NCBI GenBank assembly: GCA_050259035.1
Contig: JBLMZW010000147.1
Location: forward strand, 1-19,350
Source of the DNA: JBLMZW01 sp050259035
GTDB lineage: Bacteria; Bacillota; Syntrophomonadia; Syntrophomonadales; DTU052
DNA: 19,350 nt
Direction: 5' to 3'
Shown: in pieces, positions 6,933 through 14,320 of the stretch
How positions within the stretch are numbered: the stretch's first letter is position 1
Layout: each line of letters starts with the position of its first letter
Notes under the pieces: generated by a model
Told to the model about the DNA's origin: nothing
The model's input: only the letters and a program-made list of their open reading frames with translations
Database searches by the model: none
Program-made: the position numbers and the translations under genes

Positions 6933-7940
6933 TCAACCCAGAACCCGGTCCAGAGCCAAAGTCAAGAAAATTATATAGAATGCACCCGAAATCAGAAGAG
7001 TGTATACACTTATCTTATTGCGCATCCTTAATTCCAGGTACAAAATAGCTGTAGATACGAGGGTTATTATCCCGGAAACCAAAGCGCCGAAGGTCAAATG
7101 CCAGGGGGAAAAAAAGATGCCCAGAGCTGGGATAATCGAACTTTGGAATACCATAGCTCCGGTAATATTCCCCAAAGCCAGAGTATCCTTCCCGCGGGAT
7201 ACCCAGATGACACTATTGAACTTCTCTGGAAGTTCTGTGGCGATGGGAGCTATAACCAGGGAAAGAACAAAAGCCGGAATCCCTAATGCTGATGCAACCT
7301 GTTCAATCCCACCAACAAATAACTTGGCCCCCCCTATTATTAAGCCCAGAGCCACCAACAATTGAACAACCAGAATCATCATTGACGGTTCTGCCTGGCG
7401 GGGGGCAAAATAACATGGACGCATATCCTCTTCGCATTCTTCTCGTTCTTCTCTCAGGGTATCAATCACATACCAGGCGTAAGAAAAAATCATGAAAGCG
7501 CCAATCATAATCTGCCAATGACGAAGAGGGGGGGGTAATAATCCGGAAAGAATAGCCGCGGTAAATACAATTAGGAAGAATCCAAGATCTCTTTTCATCA
7601 CGGAATTATCCGCGTTAACCTCAGTTCCGCTCAAACGGCGCCGGCTGGTAATGATAATGGCCAAGCCGGTAACAAACATAGCCAGAGTAGAAAGCATTAA
7701 AGGAGCTCCAATTATGGCTCCTATACCAACTTCCTCAGACTTGGATCCTATCCCAAAAACCAGAGCTATAATGGGTATTATAGTTTCCGGCATTGCAGTC
7801 CCTACAGCCGCAAGTATACTGCCTACCGCGCCTTCGGAAAGATTAAGTCTGAAGCCCAGCCACTCAACGCCATTAGTAAATACTTCGGCTCCAATAAGAA
7901 TTATTCCTAAACTTAACAGGAGAATCGCAATGTTTTCCAT
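6933..7940 (-). CDS. Sodium/calcium exchanger-family membrane protein
   Basis: This 335-residue protein is an integral cation antiporter with about ten membrane helices and a central cytoplasmic loop (roughly residues 100-120 and 162-187). The two inverted alpha-repeats are clear: GSILAAVGTAMPETIIP at 40-56 with E52, and VIAPIATELPEKFNSV at 229-244 with E236 and E239. These acidic residues are the ion-binding positions of the family. The central loop contains an acidic EEREECEED run, which could bind cations. ATG 7940 follows GAGGAG at normal spacing and lies 12 bases after the PHP gene. A run of eight C's on the coding strand at 7528-7535 encodes part of a Pro-Pro-Pro stretch. Ion preference cannot be read. 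Confidence 0.88.
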   Translation of the reverse strand: MENIAILLLSLGIILIGAEVFTNGVEWLGFRLNLSEGAVGSILAAVGTAMPETIIPIIALVFGIGSKSEEVGIGAIIGAPLMLSTLAMFVTGLAIIITSRRRLSGTEVNADNSVMKRDLGFFLIVFTAAILSGLLPPPLRHWQIMIGAFMIFSYAWYVIDTLREEREECEEDMRPCYFAPRQAEPSMMILVVQLLVALGLIIGGAKLFVGGIEQVASALGIPAFVLSLVIAPIATELPEKFNSVIWVSRGKDTLALGNITGAMVFQSSIIPALGIFFSPWHLTFGALVSGIITLVSTAILYLELRMRNKISVYTLLISGAFYIIFLTLALDRVLG

Positions 7941-7952
7941 ATAGACTCCTCA

Positions 7953-8720
7953 CTAACCCATAGGGGTTATAACCTTTTGCCGGCGGGTAAAGCTTACAAG
8001 CACTCTGTATCCCGCTTGTCGGATGCTTTTTGCTACTTCATCGAGACCTTCCCCAACCTGATCCGGGTGATGCGCGTCGGACCCCATGGTTACCGGTATG
8101 TTATGATTAAATAATTGATCCAAGATTGACTGAGAAGGGTATATTTCTCCAACCGGTTTTCTGAGTCCACTGCTGTTAACCTCCACAACAATACCGCTCT
8201 GTTTAATGCAATGTAAAAGAGGCTCCAGAAAGTAAGTATCAGGACGCTTAACCGGGCGATGCCCCCAGACCTTAACCAAATCAAGGTGTCCCAGAACATC
8301 GAAAAGCCTAGAGTTAAAAGCTTTATCAACTAAATTAAAATATTGACTATATATATTATCAATGTTTTCTGTATCGAACCCGTTTCTGTAATCAGGGTGG
8401 TCAAACATCCATTCACCTATATGGTGGACAGATCCCATAACATAATCAAAACTTTTTTTATTAATAAGATCAGCTATCTCAGGTTCCCGGCCGGGTTTAT
8501 AGTCAACTTCCATTCCTATTCTAACTCGCAGGTTTTGAAACTCGGTCTGCGCTTTTCTAATAACCGAAAAATCAACAAGATCTATAAACTCATCATGCTC
8601 ACAGAATCCAATCTCTTTGATCCCAACGACTTTTGCCTTTTCTAGAAATTGTGTGATCCATTCCTGTGTATAACGGTACTCTCCGTGGGCTAATGCATGA
8701 ATATGAAAATCAATCAGCAT
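7953..8720 (-). CDS. PHP-domain phosphoesterase, histidinol-phosphatase-like
   Basis: The 255-residue protein carries the metal-binding motifs of the PHP superfamily: HIH at 6-8, EHDE at 41-44, GMEVDY with E71, GSVHH at 96-100, GHLDL at 144-148, and GSDAHHP at 213-219. This set fits the HisK type of histidinol phosphatase, which removes phosphate from histidinol-phosphate. Related proteins act on other phosphoesters, and no his gene is nearby, so the substrate is not established. ATG 8720 follows GAGAGGA at good spacing. It is the first gene of the five-gene operon, with a matched promoter just upstream. Confidence 0.82.
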   Translation of the reverse strand: MLIDFHIHALAHGEYRYTQEWITQFLEKAKVVGIKEIGFCEHDEFIDLVDFSVIRKAQTEFQNLRVRIGMEVDYKPGREPEIADLINKKSFDYVMGSVHHIGEWMFDHPDYRNGFDTENIDNIYSQYFNLVDKAFNSRLFDVLGHLDLVKVWGHRPVKRPDTYFLEPLLHCIKQSGIVVEVNSSGLRKPVGEIYPSQSILDQLFNHNIPVTMGSDAHHPDQVGEGLDEVAKSIRQAGYRVLVSFTRRQKVITPMG

Positions 8721-8750
8721 ATTTTTCCTCTCATGACCATCGTCAAAATT

Positions 8751-8779
8751 ATTAAATCACTCCCGCATTTAAAAAGCAA
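8751..8779 (-). promoter_or_regulatory. Promoter of the PHP-exchanger-RidA-MFS-YlbF operon
   Basis: On the minus strand TTGCTT (8774-8779) and TTTAAT (8751-8756) are spaced by exactly 17 bases. The -10 matches five of six consensus bases, the -35 four. It lies about 30 bases upstream of the PHP start. Confidence 0.6.
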
Positions 8780-8794
8780 GAAACCAAAAACCCA

Positions 8795-8823
8795 TTGCAC
8801 AACCCTCCCCGGTATAATAAAAT
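8795..8823 (+). promoter_or_regulatory. Probable promoter of the DUF1015 gene
   Basis: TTGCAC (8795-8800) and TAAAAT (8818-8823) are 17 bases apart. A perfect TATAAT also occurs at 8813-8818 but without a -35 at normal distance. Divergent from the operon promoter at 8751-8779. Confidence 0.45.
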
Positions 8824-8861
8824 TGGATAGAATTCATAGATAATAGGAGGTTTGCGGCCTC

Positions 8862-10178
8862 ATGGCAACAATTATTCCTTTTACAGGACTGCGTTACAAC
8901 CAGGATAAAGTCCCCTTTCTTTCTTCCGTGGTAACTCCACCCTACGACATAATCGATGAAAAGGCTCAGGCCAGGTATTATGCAGAAAACCCCTTCAACT
9001 TAATCAGGCTTGAATTAGGCTTGATCTTCCAGGATGACAGTGAGAATAACAATCGTTACAGCCGGGCCAGGAAATACCTCGACAAATGGATTGAAGACGA
9101 TATTCTTTTGTCGGACAATAAACCATCTCTTTACTTTTACCAGCAGGAATTCGATGGACCACATGGAAAACTGGTTCGAAACGGCTTTATTTGCGGACTC
9201 AAGGTGGAAGATTATGCGAGGGGGAACGTCCTGCCGCACGAAGAAACACTTTCCAAGCCCAAGGCTGATCGCCTTCAGCTTATGAAGGCCACTCGGTGCA
9301 ACTTCAGTTCTGTTTTCGGGCTATATGATGATCCGGAAAAAGTAGTCGACACCTCTCTTTTATCAGCTATTAGCGAAAGAGAGCCAGATGCTGAAATGGT
9401 AGATGAGGCAGATGAGATTCACCGGCTTTGGGTGATTGACAACGAAAAAATCCTGAATACGGTTATATCCTGTATGAGCGATAAAAAAGTTTTTATCGCA
9501 GATGGTCACCACCGTTATGAAACGGCGTTGGAATACAGCAGATTTATGCAAGAATCAGGATATAAAGGCTACGATTATGTTATGATCACTCTGGTAAACT
9601 TATATGATCAGGGTCTGGTTATACTTCCTACTCATCGAGTTGTAGGCAACCTTCAGGGATTTAATCTAAATTCATTTAAGGATTCTTTACAAGATTTGTT
9701 TGAAATCGAGGCCTGTCAGTCAGATGATCTTTTCGCATTTACCAGCGAATTGGCCAAGAGGGGTCGTAAGAAACATGTTTTCGGAATGTATACCTCGGAA
9801 AAACAACTTTATATTTTAACCCTGAGGAATATGACTCAGGCAAAAAAACACCTGCCTCGGGATAAATCAGACGCCTGGAAAAAGCTTGACGTGGCACTTT
9901 TAGATAATCTGGTTCTGGATCGCTGTCTGGGGATCGGAGAGAAAGAAAGAAAGAATCAGGATAATCTCTCATATACCAGGGACGAGAATTGGGTTATTAA
10001 CTCTGTCGCAGAAGGGAACTATCAGCTAGGGTTTATCCTCAACCCTACCCGGGTAAAGGAAGTAGTAGCAGTTGCTCAGGCCAGGGATAAGATGCCGCAG
10101 AAGTCAACGTATTTTTATCCTAAACTGATTACCGGTATGGTTGTTAATCCGATATATCTGAATTCCGAACAGGAGTAA
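8862..10178 (+). CDS. DUF1015 family protein
   Basis: A 438-residue soluble protein of the DUF1015 (COG4198) family, whose biochemical role is unknown to me. Recognisable blocks are PFTGLRYN and VVTPPYDII near the N-terminus (PPYD at 26-29), HEETLSKPKADRLQLMKAT at 126-144, and ADGHHRYETALEY at 213-225. The closely spaced His, Asp and Arg of that last block look like an active or metal-binding site. The length is usual for the family. AGGAGG at 8845-8850 precedes ATG 8862 by a rather long 11 bases. It has its own promoter and terminator and appears to be a single-gene transcript, so context gives no clue to function. Confidence 0.85.
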   Translation: MATIIPFTGLRYNQDKVPFLSSVVTPPYDIIDEKAQARYYAENPFNLIRLELGLIFQDDSENNNRYSRARKYLDKWIEDDILLSDNKPSLYFYQQEFDGPHGKLVRNGFICGLKVEDYARGNVLPHEETLSKPKADRLQLMKATRCNFSSVFGLYDDPEKVVDTSLLSAISEREPDAEMVDEADEIHRLWVIDNEKILNTVISCMSDKKVFIADGHHRYETALEYSRFMQESGYKGYDYVMITLVNLYDQGLVILPTHRVVGNLQGFNLNSFKDSLQDLFEIEACQSDDLFAFTSELAKRGRKKHVFGMYTSEKQLYILTLRNMTQAKKHLPRDKSDAWKKLDVALLDNLVLDRCLGIGEKERKNQDNLSYTRDENWVINSVAEGNYQLGFILNPTRVKEVVAVAQARDKMPQKSTYFYPKLITGMVVNPIYLNSEQE

Positions 10179-10196
10179 AAGTGTTTTTTTGAAGAT

Positions 10197-10220
10197 AACC
10201 GGGGGTCTTGGCCCCCGGTT
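10197..10220 (+). terminator. Terminator of the DUF1015 gene
   Basis: AACCGGGGG (10197-10205) pairs perfectly with 10212-10220 around a six-base loop, followed by TTAACTTTTAT-type sequence on the plus strand. It also lies just past the stop of the convergent activase gene (10230), but lacks a T-run in that direction. Confidence 0.78.
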
Positions 10221-10229
10221 TAACTTTTA

Positions 10230-12050
10230 TCACTCATATGAAGATACCAAATTGATAGAATCAATATACATTCGAGAAAAATCCTCGCGTTCAGCCAGTT
10301 CCAACCTTTTAATAGTCTTTGCCAGACGGCTGGCTTTATCTCTTTTGGTAAGGTTAATTAAGGCCGTTACTGCCCCCCGCAAAGCCGCATTACCAATATT
10401 ACGGAAGTTGGCCATATCGAGACCGGGAAGCATCCCAATCTTTAGAAGAGAAGCCGGATTCAAGTGATTGCCAAATGCTCCGGCCATCAGAACCTTATCT
10501 ACATCTTTCGCCTTTATCCCGGCTTCGTTTAACAGGATATCCACTCCGGTCCTGATTGCCGCTTTGGCCAGCTGCAGCTGTCTTACATCCTGCTGGTTAA
10601 ATACTATGGGAAGACCACTTCCCGTTGAGGATCCCTCCGCAATAATTAATTCTATCCCATTAACCGAATCACGCCATTGGCCGGTATATTTTTCAGGATG
10701 AATTAAGCCGTTTACGTCGACTGCTTCAAGATCCAACAGGCAAGCCAGAAGATCAATTAGCCCGGAACCACAAATTCCCAGAGGGTTATTGGTTCCAAGA
10801 ACGCTAAACCGCAAACTTCCCTCTTCAATCCAAAAGCGATCAATAGCACCGGCAGCAGCCATCATACCACTGGTGATACATGCGCCCTCGAAGGCTCCAC
10901 CTGCGGCCACCGAACATCCCCATATTGTACCATCTTTTTTTAGAAGCATTTCTCCATTAGTTCCAATATCGATTAAAAGAAATTCTTCATGTTCTTCAGT
11001 ATCGACTGCCAGCAAGCAAGCCAGTACATCGGCCCCTAAAAAACTTCCTACCTGTGGCATCACGTAGATGCGTCCCCCGGGGTTCATGGGTAAATTGAGA
11101 GTATCTCCGCGAAAGGCCACAGCGTTGCGGAAAATTCCTATATACGGTGAAGATCCCATGTTTCTAACATCTAATCCGAGAAACAAATGCAACATAACCG
11201 GGTTTCCAACCACAGTCATTTCCAGGATACTACCCGTATCGATATTCAAACTGTGAGCCAGTTCTTCAATCATAGTTCGAACACTGGTTAGAACCATTTC
11301 ATGCAAACTAACTAATCCATTATCGTGTTCTATGGAGTAACTTATCCGGGAAAGGATATCCCGACCCGCGGCAATTTGTGAGTTGGTAATTTCATTAACC
11401 CCCAGGACTTCGCCGTTAATAAGGTCAACGACTATACACTGCAGAGTGGTTGTTCCCAGATCCAGAGCAATACCGAAAAATGAGCCCTCGTTAGATGGAT
11501 GGATACCAATTATCCTCGAATCAAGCAACCCAGCATTGACATAGAATCCGTCTCCCCGATCCAGATCAGCAATTGTATTCAGATTTGATGGCAGTATATC
11601 CAGTTCGTAGTCATCAAAAGCCCATTTAATCCTCTCCAACAAAGGAACAGGGTCTTCCCGGTCAAAGCGAGGAATATGACGGCTTACGGATCTAACTGCC
11701 GGAAGTATCCCCGGGAACTTTTCGAAGACCAGTAGCCCGGGCTTTAGCGCAGAAATCCTGATCTCAGGCAGGTATATATCTAGGTTTGCCATTACGCGAC
11801 ACTGGCATGCCAGCCGGTATCCTGCCGCTTTATCTTCTAGAAGTAACTTTTCTTCTTCAACCGGTGACAAAGGTGAACTACAACCTTCGATTCGTGTTTT
11901 GCACTTACCGCAGGTTCCATTCCCACCGCAGTCTCCCAGTACCCATATCCCCGCCTGATGGACGGCATCCCAAACAGAATATCCGGTTGGGACCCAGGCA
12001 ATCAGGGTTTCTGAAGCGGTATGAATCCTTACACGTTGTTTATCTGGCAC
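10230..12050 (-). CDS. ASKHA-domain activase with N-terminal 2Fe-2S ferredoxin (RACo-like, COG3894)
   Basis: The first 95 residues are a plant-type ferredoxin with C41, C47, C50 and C82 or C84 as cluster ligands (CGGNGTCGKC at 41-50). After a linker, an acetate-kinase/actin-like ATPase follows: ALDLGTTT at 195-202, LIDIGTNGEM at 359-368, GICGSGLID at 425-433 and a late MAGAFGNHL. This arrangement (DUF4445) is that of the reductive activators of corrinoid proteins, which use ATP to return an inactivated Co(II) corrinoid to Co(I). At 606 residues it is about family length. No corrinoid protein or methyltransferase gene is present, so the partner is unknown. The start is GTG 12050 with AGGTG upstream. 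Appears monocistronic. Confidence 0.85.
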   Translation of the reverse strand: MPDKQRVRIHTASETLIAWVPTGYSVWDAVHQAGIWVLGDCGGNGTCGKCKTRIEGCSSPLSPVEEEKLLLEDKAAGYRLACQCRVMANLDIYLPEIRISALKPGLLVFEKFPGILPAVRSVSRHIPRFDREDPVPLLERIKWAFDDYELDILPSNLNTIADLDRGDGFYVNAGLLDSRIIGIHPSNEGSFFGIALDLGTTTLQCIVVDLINGEVLGVNEITNSQIAAGRDILSRISYSIEHDNGLVSLHEMVLTSVRTMIEELAHSLNIDTGSILEMTVVGNPVMLHLFLGLDVRNMGSSPYIGIFRNAVAFRGDTLNLPMNPGGRIYVMPQVGSFLGADVLACLLAVDTEEHEEFLLIDIGTNGEMLLKKDGTIWGCSVAAGGAFEGACITSGMMAAAGAIDRFWIEEGSLRFSVLGTNNPLGICGSGLIDLLACLLDLEAVDVNGLIHPEKYTGQWRDSVNGIELIIAEGSSTGSGLPIVFNQQDVRQLQLAKAAIRTGVDILLNEAGIKAKDVDKVLMAGAFGNHLNPASLLKIGMLPGLDMANFRNIGNAALRGAVTALINLTKRDKASRLAKTIKRLELAEREDFSRMYIDSINLVSSYE

Positions 12051-12094
12051 AATAGCACCTCATGTCGAAATAGACTGGGTAATTTCATGCTAAT

Positions 12095-12124
12095 ATTATC
12101 ACTTTCTAATTATACCGTTACCAA
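12095..12124 (-). promoter_or_regulatory. Probable promoter of the ASKHA activase gene
   Basis: TTGGTA (12119-12124) and GATAAT (12095-12100) are 18 bases apart on the minus strand. A perfect TATAAT at 12109-12114 lies between them but lacks a good -35, so the exact start is uncertain. Confidence 0.45.
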
Positions 12125-12215
12125 TGAATCGATAAAATGTTAAGAAGCGCTGGGGTATTTCTCGGAATATCAAGAATAAGGCCTAACACTTCGTTTTCGA
12201 TAAAAAACGGCGTAA

Positions 12216-12241
12216 AAAAAGGCGGCATTCGCCGCCTTTTT
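12216..12241 (-). terminator. Terminator of the small membrane protein gene
   Basis: An 11-bp perfect stem, 12216-12226 with 12231-12241, has a four-base ATTC loop. GGCGGC forms the core, and T-runs follow on both strands, so it can work in either direction. It lies just past the stop at 12250. Confidence 0.88.
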
Positions 12242-12249
12242 CAAACCGT

Positions 12250-12561
12250 TTATTGTTCTTTTGTTTCTGATACCAAAACAAATGTAAAAAGTAAAACGAC
12301 CAGCAGAGATGCGGCCAGAACAATACCCATGGTTCCCATTAATTCCGGAGGAACATAGCTTTCAGTTGTCTGTCCAAGCTTAGCTTTACCGAACAGGTAA
12401 TTGAATACTACTACGCCAGCTCCAAATATAATATATGTCCAGGTCTTTAATTTGCCCGGTAAGGAAAATTTCTTTGCAAAAGCGCAAAACTTAAGAAATA
12501 ACCAGATGCAAAAAATGACCAGAACAAACTCCACTATTGGATTCTGCTGCAACCATTCCAT
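12250..12561 (-). CDS. Small three-helix membrane protein, unknown function
   Basis: I do not recognise this 103-residue protein. It has three hydrophobic segments at about 9-27, 40-56 and 77-98. A basic loop (KKFSLPGKLK) follows the first helix, and a short polar loop (KAKLGQTTESYVPPELMG) lies between the second and third. There is no cleavable signal peptide. AGGAGGT sits seven bases before ATG 12561, an excellent ribosome binding site, and the gene has a strong terminator, so it is very likely real. A promoter-like sequence about 330 bases upstream would give it an unusually long leader. It is transcribed alone, between the activase gene and rnpB. Confidence 0.72.
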   Translation of the reverse strand: MEWLQQNPIVEFVLVIFCIWLFLKFCAFAKKFSLPGKLKTWTYIIFGAGVVVFNYLFGKAKLGQTTESYVPPELMGTMGIVLAASLLVVLLFTFVLVSETKEQ

Positions 12562-13006
12562 CTATTTCACCTCCTTGCCTGACTTCGATTCTTACTTGTT
12601 AATGTTAACGGAATAAGGTCACCATCACCGCACTGCCTTATCCCAATTCATAAATACTATTCTCCTTTAGCTTACATATTCCTGCAAGTACTTCACCAAA
12701 TTGTTAAGTTTTTTTTTAAAATCGCGAATGCTTTAATAAGCTTCCCTCCATGATTTTCTCAGTTAATTCTAACTCCAGCAAATATTCTTTCCAGTTTATC
12801 CGGTTTGTTTGGCTTAATAGATAATCGGTCTTTCATTCTGGCTCAGAGTACTCATCTTATTCTACTTTCAATGTCATAAACACAAAAATAGTATATCATA
12901 ACTATTGACACCTGTCGTAATAACGGTCCTTTAAAGGCTATGTATAAATTTTCCGGTCCTGTTTTTCCCTCTTGTAACTAATCATTGGTTGGAGTTATAA
13001 TACATT
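12562..13006 (-). other. Long AT-rich intergenic region, probable untranslated leader of the small membrane protein
   Basis: No full gene lies here. On the minus strand, an extended -10 (TG-A-TATACT, 12890-12898) has ACGACA 17 bases upstream (12913-12918), a plausible promoter. Between it and the ATG at 12561 lie a hairpin (12610-12618 with 12636-12644, 9 bp including one G-U) and an 8-codon frame at 12625-12651 (ATG to TGA) preceded by AAAGGAG. There is also a weak broken reading at 12667-12855, starting MSTLSQNERP and passing through WKEYLLELELTEKIMEGS, that needs two frame changes, one at a run of nine A's. The right part holds the rnpB promoter on the other strand. Confidence 0.4.
12972..13001 (+). 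promoter_or_regulatory. Promoter of rnpB
   Basis: TTGTAA (12972-12977) and a perfect TATAAT (12996-13001) are 18 bases apart. The 5' end of the RNA, marked by its terminal helix, begins at about 13007, the expected distance. Confidence 0.72.
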
Positions 13007-13398
13007 GGCGAGTAAATCGGATAGTCGCGGGTCTTTAGACTCGAGGAAAGTCGGAGCTCCACAGGGCAGGGTGCTGGGTAACGCCCAGTGAGGGTGACCT
13101 CAAGGAAAGTGCCACAGAAACAAACCGCCCGACATTCAACCTATCCCACAGTCATAAAACTTTATTAATGAACTGTGCAATGGGTTGAGTGCCGGGTAAG
13201 GGTGGAAAGGTGAGGTAAGAGCTCACCAGCGGTCAGGTGACTGACCGGCTCGGTAAACCCCACCTGGAGCAAGACCAAATAGAGGGGCTATGGAGTTGCC
13301 CGCTCCGCTCCCGGGTTAGGTCGCATGAGGTGTCAGGCAACTGGCATCCTAGATAGATGACTATTCAAGACAGAACTCCGCTTACAGGTTTACTCGCC
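13007..13398 (+). ncRNA. rnpB: RNase P RNA (bacterial type A-like)
   Basis: This is the catalytic RNA that removes 5' leaders from precursor tRNAs. The hallmark conserved stretch GAGGAAAGTCGGAGCTCCACAGGGC lies near 13042-13068. It is followed by AAGGAAAGTGCCACAGAAA near 13103-13121, GGTAAACCCCACCTGGAGCAAGACCAAATAG near 13252-13282 and AGAACTCCGCTTACAGG near the 3' end. The first ten bases (GGCGAGTAAA) pair exactly with 13389-13398, forming the terminal P1 helix and fixing both ends. A long inner arm around 13135-13190 matches P12. The length of about 392 fits. Confidence 0.95.
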
Positions 13399-13440
13399 CT
13401 TTACTTAAATATTGGCGCGCCATAAATCAATTCACAGTAT

Positions 13441-13470
13441 AAAAAAGCCACCTAAAAGGTGGCCTTTTTT
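13441..13470. terminator. Bidirectional terminator between rnpB and the HU gene
   Basis: GCCACC (13447-13452) pairs with GGTGGC (13458-13463) around TAAAA. Six A's precede it and six T's follow, with one bulged C. It can end rnpB on the plus strand and the HU transcript on the minus strand. Confidence 0.85.
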
Positions 13471-13537
13471 ATTATATCCTTGTACATTCATTTCTACGGT
13501 TTTTACCAAATCAACATTATTATTCTGACTACAGATA

Positions 13538-13888
13538 CTATTTTTTCTTTGCGGGTTTTGCTTTGCCTTTTGCGGCTTTAGCAGCCTTTGCACCCTTCTT
13601 CTCGGCTTTCGGGGTTACGGCGACTACTTCTTTCAAGGATTTGCCCGGTTTGAAAGCCGGTACCTTGGTGGCTGGAACTTCAATCTCCTGCCGTGTCGCT
13701 GGGCTGATGACCTTTCTAGCTTTGCGATCCCTGACTTCAAATGTTCCAAAGCCAATAATCTGTACTTTGTCACCTTTCGCTAAAGCATCCTTGATGGAGT
13801 CCAGAACAGCATCCAGAACCTTAGCGGCATCCTTTTGGGTTACTCCAGCCTTCTCTGCCAAAGATTTGACAAGTCCCGTTTTGTTCAC
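13538..13888 (-). CDS. hup: HU-family DNA-binding protein with a lysine/alanine-rich tail
   Basis: A nucleoid protein that binds and bends DNA as a dimer. Residues 1-90 are a standard HU domain (NKTGLVKSLAEKAGVTQKDA at the N-terminus, then GFGTFEV, the DNA-binding arm and PAFKPGKSLKEVV). In the arm the usual GRNP-type tip reads VISPATRQ: the proline that intercalates is kept but the R-N before it is I-S. Residues 92-116 form a basic tail with about eleven lysines and many alanines, similar to histone H1 tails and not found in typical 90-residue HU. A longer reading to 13918 would put the AAGGAGG ribosome binding site inside the gene, so GTG 13888, which lies at good spacing after it, is the start. 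The gene is single. Confidence 0.92.
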   Translation of the reverse strand: MNKTGLVKSLAEKAGVTQKDAAKVLDAVLDSIKDALAKGDKVQIIGFGTFEVRDRKARKVISPATRQEIEVPATKVPAFKPGKSLKEVVAVTPKAEKKGAKAAKAAKGKAKPAKKK

Positions 13889-14018
13889 ACCGAAATCCTC
13901 CTTATTAGATTTTTCCAATTAGACTTCCTCAAGAATTCCTAAAATCCTTCTTTTCCAACTGATTTTTTTAAATATTTTTTTATAATTTATCCATTTTTCT
14001 TTAAACCATGCCTATCTA

Positions 14019-14276
14019 TTAAAATATTATGCCCAATTTTTCTAGCTTTTTTCGGGTTAGGGTCTCTTTTTTATCCCAGTCTCGGGCTTTATAGTATTTT
14101 TGTAAATTAATTAAACTTTTTCTTGAGACAGACCTCTTTTACCTTGATAAATCCTATTCGGGAAATTACTTCATTCGAGTTTTTCTCTGGCTTTGGTATT
14201 TATTAAACGAGGCGAGGTTTCAGTTTCTCTCAGCCGCCAACAACTTTTCTTCTACACTAATGCCAGTGCTTTCATT
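14019..14276 (-). pseudogene. Decayed C-terminal fragment of an aldehyde:ferredoxin oxidoreductase
   Basis: Read in one minus-strand frame, this stretch has two blocks that match the C-terminus of tungsten-containing aldehyde:ferredoxin oxidoreductases. TGISVEEKLLAAER followed by NLASFN (14202-14267) resembles the family's TG..sveELL..GERI.NL.R.FN segment. NLQKYYKARDWD then TRKKLEKLGI (about 14025-14108) resembles the final YY..RGWD...PT.ekLe.LGL segment. Both blocks are in the same frame and in the right order. Four in-frame stop codons (14220-14222, 14166-14168, 14154-14156, 14139-14141) lie between them, and the middle is shortened. There is no start, no cofactor-binding cysteines and no upstream remainder, so it cannot be functional. 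It fills most of the gap upstream of the HU gene. Confidence 0.75.
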
Positions 14277-14296
14277 CTAACCATCTTTCAATAGTA

Positions 14297-14320
14297 AAGG
14301 GGCTCGGATACGAACCCCTT
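14297..14320 (-). terminator. Terminator after the hypothetical gene at 14320
   Basis: AAGGGG (14297-14302) pairs with CCCCTT (14315-14320), with two further inner C-G pairs around a GATA loop. On the minus strand TTTACTATT follows. The arm touches the stop codon of the gene. Confidence 0.65.

Noticed and set aside
8090..8329. Second minus-strand frame inside the PHP gene
   Set aside because: It overlaps the PHP gene in another frame without a ribosome binding site.
13007..13398. Possible riboswitch or tmRNA
   Set aside because: The conserved GAGGAAAGT...CCACAGGGC block and the closing terminal helix identify RNase P RNA.
13563..13922. Plus-strand open frame of 119 residues opposite HU
   Set aside because: Open only because the lysine- and alanine-rich HU codons lack stops on the other strand; HU is unmistakable.
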